From NCBI GenBank assembly GCA_020848835.1, contig JADLHJ010000029.1, positions 1 through 56,548 of the forward strand: a DNA stretch of 56,548 nt, read 5' to 3'. The stretch is from Candidatus Hydrogenedentota bacterium. Its GTDB lineage: Bacteria; Hydrogenedentota; Hydrogenedentia; Hydrogenedentales; SLHB01. The translations under genes were made by a program, and so were the position numbers. The notes beneath the pieces are model-generated. The model made no database searches, was not told the DNA's origin, and saw only the letters and a program-made list of their open reading frames with translations. Position 1 is the first letter of the stretch. The number at the start of each line of letters is the position of its first letter. This document shows, piece by piece, positions 1-7,200 of the stretch.

Positions 1-36
1 GGTGTTGTAGGAAAGGTTGCCTACGTAGATGTTCAT
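1..36 (-). CDS. RRM-domain RNA-binding protein (5' end only, cut by window edge)
   Basis: Only the first 12 codons are inside the window. They read MNIYVGNLSYNT, which is the beta-1/RNP2 start of the small bacterial RNA-recognition-motif proteins (usually about 80-120 residues, single-stranded RNA binding, often cold-induced). The ATG at 36-34 is preceded by AAGGA about eight bases upstream. A good sigma-70-like promoter lies at 163-191 on the same strand and implies a leader of about 120 nt. The identification rests on the IYVGNL motif and is strong for the family, although the rest of the protein is unseen. Confidence 0.8.
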   Translation of the reverse strand, partial: MNIYVGNLSYNT

Positions 37-162
37 GTTCTGTTTCCTTGTCTTGGTACTACTTCACTTTGGTTCGGGATGGTTCAGGAATCTCGGAAGG
101 ATCGGTACCAAGGAGGAGCGAAGCGCCGGGATGCACGGCTTGCAAAACTTTGGCAGGGTAGC

Positions 163-191
163 CCTATAAGAGTCGCGAACGAAGACGTCAA
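163..191 (-). promoter_or_regulatory. sigma-70-type promoter of the RRM gene
   Basis: Read on the minus strand, TTGACG (191-186) and TATAGG (168-163) are separated by exactly 17 bases. The predicted transcript would start near 155 and have a leader of about 120 nt before the RRM start codon. Long leaders are common for cold-regulated RNA-binding proteins; that regulation is inference. Confidence 0.55.
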
Positions 192-255
192 CACGACGCC
201 TCATCTCAGTGAGCGTAACACAGGGTGACGCGTTGCGCAAGGTTTGTTTGTCCGG

Positions 256-330
256 AGATGCCGCAGATTAACGCGGATGAATGTAAATGCGATTTAACCA
301 CGGAGACACTGAGAGCACGGAGAATTAATG
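256..330. repeat. interspersed-repeat-like intergenic DNA
   Basis: This stretch contains the phrases GCAGATTAACGCGGATGAA and ACCACGGAGACACTGAGAGC, which resemble short non-coding repeats often scattered through planctomycete and related genomes. A sequence of the same style, in reverse orientation, lies at 27765-27803. No convincing gene is present between 37 and 592. Confidence 0.4.
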
Positions 331-371
331 AGTCGCTGCTGAGATGCACAACGCAAAGTATGAATGTTTTG

Positions 372-465
372 GTTTGTAGCGTCCCGCTCTCCGTAGCGGG
401 CGCGATTGTGCGCAGAAGTCGTCCCCTCCGCAGCACGCCCGGCGCGGAGACCGGGCGCTACAAAC
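372..465. repeat. imperfect inverted repeat (REP/MITE-like)
   Basis: The ends are near inverted copies: GTTTGTAGCGTCCCG at 372-386 and CGGGCGCTACAAAC at 452-465, with an inner GC-rich palindrome (CCCGCTCTCCGTAGCGGG). The element is about 94 bp and has no coding capacity. It sits between the divergent RRM and aldo/keto reductase genes. Confidence 0.55.
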
Positions 466-592
466 TCGAACATCGTCTCCGATTCACCGTTTCTTGAAGT
501 GCTACGTTTTTGTTGCGCGGGTTACGTAGAATGATTGTATGCCTTATCTTGGGTGGAAGCTGAAGCGGGTTTTTTTGAAGGCGCATGCGGCG

Positions 593-1552
593 ATGCGGTT
601 TGGGCGTGTGTCTGGGGTTGGGAAGCCTGTTAGTACTTTGGTGCAGGGTACTGTGATGTTGCCGGGGGATGAGAAGGCTACGCATGCGTTGTTGGATGCG
701 GTGTTGGAGCTGGGGTGCAACACGTTTGATACGGGGCATGAGTATGCGGGGGGCGATGGGGAGCGGGCGTTTGGGCGGTGGCTGGAGTCGCGGGGGGTGC
801 GGGACCGGATCGTGATCGTCGGGAAGGGGTGTCACCACAATGCGGATCGGAAGTGTGTGACGCCGTTTGATATTTCTGCGCATTTGCATGATTCGCTGGT
901 CCGGATGAAGACGGACCACATTGATCTGTACATGTTGCACCGGGACGATCCGTCGCAGCCGGTGGGGCCTCTCATGGAAACGCTAAACGCGCATATGGAT
1001 GAGGGGAAGATTCATGCGATCGGGGCGTCGAACTGGACAACGCGGCGGATTCAGGAGGCGAACTTGTATGCGCAGGCGCGTGGGTTGACGCCGTTCGTGG
1101 CGAGTAGTCCGCAGTTTAGTCTGGCGGAGATGATTGATGAGCCTTGGGACAATTGCCTGAGCGTGAGCGGCCCGCAGGGGGAATCGGAGCGGGCGTGGTA
1201 TGAAGAGAATGAGATGGCGTTGTTTTCGTGGTCGTCGTTGGCGAGTGGGTTTCTGTCGGGGAAGTTGACGCGGCAGAATGCGCATCAGTATGAGGGGAAG
1301 TTTTTTCACCGGTGTTACGCGTGTGAGGCGAATTTCAAACGGCTGGATCGGTTGCAGGAGTTGGCGAAGTTGAAGCGGGTGTCGGTGCCGCAGCTTGCGC
1401 TGGCGTGGGTGTTGCACCATCCGTTGGAGTTGTATCCGTTGGTGGCGGCGTATCATCCGCGTGAGTTTGAGCAGTTGACGCGGGCGCTGGAGATCGATGT
1501 GTCGCCGGAGGAGTCGGAGTGGTTGGATTTGGAACGGGAGGATCGGGAGTAG
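593..1552 (+). CDS. aldo/keto reductase
   Basis: A 319-residue (beta/alpha)8 barrel NAD(P)H-dependent oxidoreductase, presumably cytosolic. The four catalytic residues of the family can be read in order: Asp and Tyr in FDTGHEYAGG, Lys in VGKGCHH and His in YMLHRDD. The segment IGASNWTTRRIQEA is the usual strand-7 'GVSN' block, and FSWSSLASGFLSGKL is the cofactor-binding region. I place the start at 593 (MRFGRVSGVGKPVSTLVQGT), because that is where family members begin and GAAGG lies upstream; an in-frame ATG at 539 would add 18 residues without a visible ribosome site. Substrate is unknown. The gene stands alone, followed by repeats. Confidence 0.9.
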   Translation: MRFGRVSGVGKPVSTLVQGTVMLPGDEKATHALLDAVLELGCNTFDTGHEYAGGDGERAFGRWLESRGVRDRIVIVGKGCHHNADRKCVTPFDISAHLHDSLVRMKTDHIDLYMLHRDDPSQPVGPLMETLNAHMDEGKIHAIGASNWTTRRIQEANLYAQARGLTPFVASSPQFSLAEMIDEPWDNCLSVSGPQGESERAWYEENEMALFSWSSLASGFLSGKLTRQNAHQYEGKFFHRCYACEANFKRLDRLQELAKLKRVSVPQLALAWVLHHPLELYPLVAAYHPREFEQLTRALEIDVSPEESEWLDLEREDRE

Positions 1553-1553
1553 A

Positions 1554-1636
1554 ATTCAGGAGTCAGGAGTCAGAAGTCAGAATTTAGTACATCCCCCGCC
1601 CTTCGGGCACCCCCTTCTAAGGGGGATTAAAGACGG
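1554..1636. repeat. tandem 7-nt AGGAGTC repeats plus palindromic repeat
   Basis: About four copies of a 7-nt unit (AGGAGTC, AGGAGTC, AGAAGTC, AGAATTT) lie at 1558-1585. They are followed by CCCGCCCTTCGGGC and CCCCCTTCTAAGGGGG, two small palindromes. Such blocks are typical short interspersed repeats of environmental bacteria. The palindromes could also help end aldo/keto reductase transcripts, but no T-run follows. Confidence 0.55.
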
Positions 1637-1647
1637 AGATCATTGGC

Positions 1648-1893
1648 ATGGATGGCGCGGTTACGGTTGGGACTTATTTGGACATGATGTTGGCGGAGAT
1701 TGTTCGGGGGCGGTTGGCTTCGGAGGGGATCGACGCGGTGGTCACGGATGATTTGGCTGCGCTTTCCATGGAAGGCGGCGTGTACGGATCGCAGGGTGTG
1801 CGCGTGCGTGTCGCGCAAGACCAGGCGGCTGAAGCGCGGCGGATTCTTGCGGAGATCGACGCAGTGAATAAGGAAGGCGATGTTCTGGAGTAG
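1648..1893 (+). CDS. DUF2007-type putative signal-transducing protein
   Basis: An 81-residue protein with the DUF2007 pattern: a strand-helix start where residues 'YLDMMLAEIVRGRLASEGID' scan for neighbouring peptides, then a glycine-rich middle and a strand 'VRVRVAQDQAAEARRIL' ending in the usual [A/E]A..IL helix. The family is small and PII/ACT-like in fold; its function is not established. It overlaps the downstream MtfA-type peptidase by 14 bases, so the two are translated together and may work together. Two zinc-ribbon versions of the same domain lie 1.0-2.1 kb downstream on the other strand. Confidence 0.8.
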   Translation: MDGAVTVGTYLDMMLAEIVRGRLASEGIDAVVTDDLAALSMEGGVYGSQGVRVRVAQDQAAEARRILAEIDAVNKEGDVLE

Positions 1894-2686
1894 GGCGCGG
1901 CGGCGGGAGAAGGTGAAGGCGCGGGCGTTTCCGGAGGCGTGGGAAAAAATCCTCGCGGAATTTGTGCCGTATTACCGTTATTTGCCGGAGGGGGATCGCG
2001 CGGAGTTGCGGGGGCATGTGCAGGTGCTCGTCGCGGAGAAGAATTTTGAGGGCTGCGGCGGGCTTGCGATGACGGATGAGATCAAGGTGACGGTCGCGGG
2101 GTATGCATCGATCTTGTTGTTGCATCGGGAGGCGGCGTATTACCCGCGGTTGTCGTCAATCTTGGTCTATCCGGATGCGTTTGTGGCGCGCGCAAAGAAG
2201 CCGAAAAGCATCGTCGGCAGGATGGACATGATGGACGCAATGGACTTTGTGGACGAAGACGACGGTGCCGTGCGGGATGGGGAGTCTTGGGAGACGGGGG
2301 CGATTGTGTTGGCGTGGAAGCCGATTGTGGAGGCGAGCACGGACCCTGCGTCGGCGTTGAATGTCGCGCTTCACGAGTTCGCGCATCAGCTCGATTTAGA
2401 CAATGGCGAGATGGATGGCGTGCCGGCGTTGGAGAGCGACGCGGCGCATGAGGAATGGGTGCGGGTGATCGGCGGCGAATATGACGCGTTGTGTGACGAA
2501 GTGGACCGGGGACGGGAGACGTGGCTCGATGCGTATGGCGCGGAGCATCCGGCGGAGTTTTTCGCGGTGTTGACGGAGGCATTCTTCATGCGGCCGCATA
2601 CGTTGCAGCGGAAGCATGGGGACGTGTACGCGGTGTTGCGGGAGTATTACAAGCAGGATCCGGCGGCGGTGTTGCCGAAGGCGTGA
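1880..2686 (+). CDS. mtfA: M90-family zinc peptidase, MtfA-like
   Basis: A 268-residue protein matching the MtfA family (Mlc titration factor; zinc aminopeptidase, peptidase family M90). Diagnostic segments are FEGCGGLAMTDEIKVTVAG near residues 55-75 and the zinc motif HEFAHQLD (His165, Glu166, His169), followed by the conserved DNGEMDGVP. In E. coli MtfA binds the glucose repressor Mlc; whether that partner exists here cannot be seen. AAGGAAGG lies just before the ATG, inside the end of the overlapping DUF2007 gene, so coupled translation is likely. No signal peptide; cytosolic. Confidence 0.9.
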   Translation: MFWSRARRREKVKARAFPEAWEKILAEFVPYYRYLPEGDRAELRGHVQVLVAEKNFEGCGGLAMTDEIKVTVAGYASILLLHREAAYYPRLSSILVYPDAFVARAKKPKSIVGRMDMMDAMDFVDEDDGAVRDGESWETGAIVLAWKPIVEASTDPASALNVALHEFAHQLDLDNGEMDGVPALESDAAHEEWVRVIGGEYDALCDEVDRGRETWLDAYGAEHPAEFFAVLTEAFFMRPHTLQRKHGDVYAVLREYYKQDPAAVLPKA

Positions 2687-2748
2687 GTACATTCTTCACT
2701 TGACGAGGCGTTAGAACGTGACGCGAAGCAGAGCTTCTGGCACGGGTG

Positions 2749-2774
2749 CGTTCCCAAGCTGGAGCTTGGGAACG
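2749..2774. repeat. perfect short inverted repeat between convergent genes
   Basis: CGTTCCCAAGCT (2749-2760) and AGCTTGGGAACG (2763-2774) form a perfect 12-bp stem around two bases. This palindrome is of the interspersed type and lies between the convergent peptidase and zinc-ribbon genes, where it could act as a weak bidirectional terminator. The 2687-2918 gap holds nothing else that I recognise. Confidence 0.6.
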
Positions 2775-2918
2775 AGTTGGTAGTGCACTGCGCTTAGGCG
2801 AGCGGGTTTGGTCAGACCACGCTATCCTCGGATGGTGCGGTGTCTTTTCCTATGGGCATCAGGCAGATTGGGCATTCTTTGGTGTGGGGTTCAATTTCTG
2901 CGCCGCAATGCGGACATG

Positions 2919-3335
2919 TCATAACTGCTCGTCCTCGACTTTCGTCGCGTTTAGTTCGTCAAATATTGCTTCGTCTATCGGAGTTGATGGTGGCATTAAG
3001 ACTTCCGCCGCCGCCTCCGCATAATGAATTGGCACAACGATGCATGGTGCTCCTAGAACGATATTGAATCCAGTACCAACCGAACCAGCACCTATCCAGT
3101 CTTGCACCAGTGCGTTTTGAACATCGTATGGAATATTCGCCGATTGCAGGAGCGATTCGACGATAGCGAGTTCACCTTGGTTCCCTGACTGAAAAACCTT
3201 TACGGTCGCTTGAAAACTGGCTTGCTCCTCGGGCGTCAGATTTTCAACTAGCGCGACGTTGCAGCGTCCGCATTCCTTCACGTGCGGCTCAAATTCAGAT
3301 CTGCAATTCGGGCAGTACATATTCGGGCCTGTCAC
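2919..3335 (-). CDS. zinc-ribbon DUF2007-like protein (second of a pair)
   Basis: A 138-residue protein with an N-terminal zinc ribbon MYCPNCRSEF..CGRCNVAL (two CxxC pairs) and a DUF2007-type domain containing 'GELAIVESLLQSANIPYDV' and a hydrophobic strand 'APCIVVPIHYAEAAAEVL'. It is a paralogue of the gene immediately upstream. Its GTG start (3335) overlaps the upstream TGA in a GTGA, with GAGGA before it, implying translational coupling; the ATG at 3320, which matches the paralogue's start, is the alternative. The function of the family is unknown; the design of metal-binding head plus small sensor-like domain is suggestive only. Confidence 0.8.
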   Translation of the reverse strand: MTGPNMYCPNCRSEFEPHVKECGRCNVALVENLTPEEQASFQATVKVFQSGNQGELAIVESLLQSANIPYDVQNALVQDWIGAGSVGTGFNIVLGAPCIVVPIHYAEAAAEVLMPPSTPIDEAIFDELNATKVEDEQL

Positions 3336-3766
3336 TCGTCCTCGGATGCTTCGGTGAATTTTTCGTCACCGTCTTCTTCGTCTTCAAAGTCATCATCGTC
3401 ATCATCGTCGTCGTCATAGTATTCGTCGATGTCTTCCGCGGGGATGCCCTCGTTGAGATCGGCGAGGAGTTCGGAAGCGGCATCGGCGTGTTCAGGTTTT
3501 ACTTCTACGGAGGCGAACATGCTCTCGCGCGCTACGGCACCGACTAAGGTTTGCCCTGTCGCGTTCTGCACGACGTAGGGAATCTCCGCGCCTTGGAGCA
3601 AGGATTCGGCGAGTGCGATCTCACCGGGGTCGTCGGATTCGAACACGTTCACGGTATCTTGGAAGTGCGGTTCGTTATCGGGTGCTTCGGCGACGAGCGC
3701 GACGTGGCATTCGGCGCACTCGGTGATGCCGGGTTCGTATTCGGCTCCGCAGCCTGGGCAGAACAT
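3332..3766 (-). CDS. zinc-ribbon DUF2007-like protein with poly-Asp tail
   Basis: A 144-residue protein: zinc ribbon MFCPGCGAEY..CAECHVAL (two CxxC pairs), a DUF2007-type domain with 'GEIALAESLLQGAEIPYVVQ' and a strand 'FASVEVKPEHADAASELL', then a very acidic tail with nine consecutive aspartates. I chose the ATG at 3766, not the longer frame to 3817, because AAGGAGGT lies seven bases before it and the zinc ribbon starts there. It is coupled by a GTGA overlap to a shorter paralogue lacking the acidic tail. Function unknown; probably cytosolic. Confidence 0.85.
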   Translation of the reverse strand: MFCPGCGAEYEPGITECAECHVALVAEAPDNEPHFQDTVNVFESDDPGEIALAESLLQGAEIPYVVQNATGQTLVGAVARESMFASVEVKPEHADAASELLADLNEGIPAEDIDEYYDDDDDDDDDFEDEEDGDEKFTEASEDE

Positions 3767-3896
3767 GTTTACCTCCTTCGACGCAATGTTGCGTCCCGCT
3801 GGAAGTATCTTACTCAAGAGATGGGAGTGATGGGAAGTATGAGAGGTATGGGATGAATGGGGGTGCGCGCTTCGCGCGGTCTTATGCCGCGATTGA

Positions 3897-3981
3897 CGTG
3901 CTCGTGCTCCTGCTCGTCATCGTACTCGATCCTTTTCGAGAATCGAGTGCGAGTACGATGACGAGCAGGAGCACGAGCACG
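3897..3981. repeat. perfect 32-bp inverted repeat
   Basis: The arms 3897-3928 and 3950-3981 are exact reverse complements over 32 bases, separated by 21 bases that can pair further (ACTCGAT with ATCGAGT). The arms are built of CTCGTGCTC-like units. The same style of sequence occurs as a single arm at 47636-47690. It lies in the 3767-4257 gap upstream of the macroglobulin gene; apart from this element, a smaller stem (CGACGCAAG/CTTGCGTCG at 4004-4046) and a -10-like box, I see no gene in that gap. Confidence 0.85.
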
Positions 3982-4139
3982 CGGGACCGTACAGCTAATC
4001 TTACGACGCAAGGTCGTAAAGTGCGCTGCAACGATTTCTTGCGTCGATGTTAGTATGCGGAGGCATTGCGTTTCGCCGTGAAACTTTGCGGCTGGCGCGA
4101 TGATAGATCGTTTGCGGCGCGTTTGCGCCGGAAGTTGGG

Positions 4140-4145
4140 TATAAT
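4140..4145 (+). promoter_or_regulatory. candidate -10 box upstream of the macroglobulin/pbpC operon
   Basis: TATAAT lies 113 bases before the start codon at 4258 in the context GTTGGGTATAATTTG. No good -35 is found 16-18 bases upstream, so the call rests on the -10 alone. Similar GGTATAGT boxes precede the P450 gene and, at 29536-29541, exbB. Confidence 0.35.
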
Positions 4146-4257
4146 TTGAAGCGTTACCGGCCCTTCGCTCCGCGGGGAAGGTTGGGCCGCAACGAAGGAC
4201 GATCGGCTTCCCTAACCAATCGCTGCTACTCCGCGGCAGCACCTAGAAGGCTACGCC

Positions 4258-7200
4258 ATGACCTCCGCTCCCGCTCCCCTGAAACTGACGATCCGTTTTG
4301 TCGCAACGCTGCTTATCGTGGCGTTGGCGGGTTTGTTGCCGAGTTGCGGTTCGAAGCCTGCCGATACGCCCAACGCGGCAAACACGGAGGCTACGGCCCC
4401 TCCCACTTCGACTGAACCGGCGACGGAAACCACTGAGCCGGAGGAACCAAAGGAAGCGCCGAAGCCGCTACAGGTGGTGGGAACGGTGCCGTTGGCGGGC
4501 GATCCCTTGAAAAGCCGGATCACGATTTTCTTCGACCAGGACATCAAGGTCGATGGCGCGGACACGCCTGAAGGCCAGGTGCCTTTCACGATGGAGCCCG
4601 CGTTTAGCGGCACCTTTGTGGTTGGGAAGAACTATCTCGACATCAGTTCGGACAAGTTTTCGCCGACGGCACCGGTGAAGGTGACGCTTAGCGACAAGAT
4701 AACGTCGGCTACTGGCGGGACCTTAGATACGAATGCGCGAGAATTGAACTTTGCGCCATTTGCGTTTGAAGTGAGGCGGACTTGGCAGCTTGAGCAATCG
4801 GCGGACCGAGAGGTGATCGGCATCCTCTTCCCCACCGGCGTCAATCCGGACGCGGTGCAGCAGAACACGGACGTGAAAGATGCGGACGGAAATCCCGTCG
4901 AAATCAGCGTGACTTCCGGGAGCCAGCCGGAAATCGCACGGTTGATCATTCCGGTGGGCATCAAACTGCCTGTGACTATTACGATCGGTACGGGGCTGAC
5001 GGATGCGTCGGGCGCGTTTCAGTTGTCGCAGGAGTTCACGGCGGAATACCCGACATTTGCCGATTTGCGCTTGGCGTCGGTTGAATGGGGCGAGGGAGAC
5101 AGCACCTATCAACGGATTCGTTTGCGCTTTTCGAAACCGGTGAAACCGGAGTCATTGAGCGGCCACGTCACCATTAAAGACAAGGATGGCTTGGCGCTGG
5201 AATTTTCGCCTGCCTCTACAGAAGAGAGTACGACGCCGGAGATCAGCGTGAGCATGGCGGACCCGGCTAGCACAGACCTGACGATTGAGGTGGCTGCCGG
5301 TTATGAAGGCTTGGAGCATGCGACGCTGCGCGAGACGGTGACGAAGACCCTGCTTGCGCGGGAGCAAGCGACGATTGAAGAAGACCTGCGCGTCGAAGAC
5401 GAGTACTGGGACTATGCGGATCGGGATGGTCTTGCGTTGAGCATGGGCTTCAATCTGGCGATCAACGTTCCGAGCTTGAAGGAACACCTGAAGATCGAGC
5501 CGAAGGTAGACAACGTGCGCGTGGAGCTGGGTTATAACGCGCGGCGAGCGAAGATTTTTGGCGATTGGACTTCGGGCGAGAATTATCGCATCACGCTGGG
5601 CAAAGGCATGACCTATGCTGGCGGCCTGAAGATGAAGGACGAATTCAATTACAGCGTGACGGCGGACAATGTGCCGCGCTACATCGGTTTTGGGCAGGAA
5701 GGCAAATATTATTTCCCGCGTCGTGATGGTTTGGGTTTGCCGCTGGAGACGCGCAACGCGTCGCGCGTGAAGCTGCGCCTGTTCCGGATGTTCCCATCGA
5801 ATATCGCTGTGGCCGTGAGCGATATGGAAGACGGCAAACCGTGGACGCAGTTCCTTTCGTCGTGGAGCGAATATCTTTCGGAGAGCGACCTCGACATCAA
5901 GAGCACGAAAGACCGCTTGAGTTCCACGCCGATCACGTTGGATTCGACCATCCCTGCGGGCAAGCATGGCGTGTTCGCGATTGCCGCGTATGACAAGTCT
6001 AAAGATGAAAGCGAGGAAGGCGAAGAAGAAGAGTATTACGACGAGGAAGGTTCATCGAGCGAAGACGACAGCGAAACATCGCCGGAGGACGAATATCCGT
6101 CCGCGACAAAGTTGGTGTTGTTTACCAACATTGGCTTGTTGTCGCATTGGCTTGACGATGAGTTGGTTTTGTTTGCGCATGATCTCTACACCCTGGAGCC
6201 AAAAGTTGGCGCGACGGTGACCGTGTGGTCGGCGAAGAATCAATCCTTGGGCTCTGTCACGACGGATGAGCGCGGTATCGCGAAACTTGGGCCGTTTGAG
6301 AAGCGCCTCGGTTCGCCGAACGTTGTCGTGGTAGAAGCGGGCGATGACGCCACCTTCCTATATTTACAACCGCGCAACGATGACGACACGCGCGAGATTT
6401 CGCCGGACATGCCGAAGTTCGACCGCAAGGCGTATGACGCGTTTCTTTACGCGGATCGCGAACTGTATCGTCCGGGCGAGCCGGTGTATCTGCGCTGGCT
6501 CGTGCGCAGCAATTATGGTGACGCGCTCGCGAACGTGCCGCTGACGTATTCGATTGAGAATCCGAACGGTGAAGAACTGACTGGTGGACCGACGACGTTG
6601 TCTGCCGTCGGTAGCGGCGGACTCGACCTCACGACGGAGAAAGAATATCCGACGGGCGAGTACACCGTGAAGTTGAATGTGCCCGGTGGGAAAAAACCGA
6701 TCGGCACCTATTCGTTCAAGCTCGAAGAGTTTGTGCCGAATACCATGCAGACGAAGCTCGCCGTTGAAGAACCGAAGTGGCTATCGGGCGAGAACTACAC
6801 GATCCGCCTGAACGCGCAACATTTATTTGGTGCTGCGGCGGCGGATCGTCGCGCGGATGCGAAGATTGTGTTGCGTCCTGCGACGTACAAACCGGAAAAC
6901 TGGAAGACCTATACCTTCGGCAACGACACGCCGTACAAGAGCGAGACGGTGACGACAGATGAAGTGCAGACCGATAGTTCGGGTAACGCGTCGTTCCCGT
7001 TCTCGTACACTGCGCCGCCCAGCGTGACGTATCCGATGAGCGCGCTGATCATCGGGCGTGTGTATGAGCTTGGCGGGCGCGCTGTGGCGGATACAAAAGA
7101 AGTGACTCTGCTCCCCTCTCCCATTTCGCTTGGCTTGACGGTTGCGCCGGGCGATGCGGACAAAGGCGTAACGGTGAATGTCGCCGCGATTGGCGCAGAT

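Noticed and set aside
225..497. 90-codon frame in the left intergenic region
   Set aside because: It runs through interspersed and inverted repeats and has no ribosome site; protein composition looks random.
2746..3067. Plus-strand frames opposite the zinc-ribbon gene
   Set aside because: They run through a palindrome and the antisense of a zinc-ribbon/DUF2007 gene that has clear CxxC motifs.
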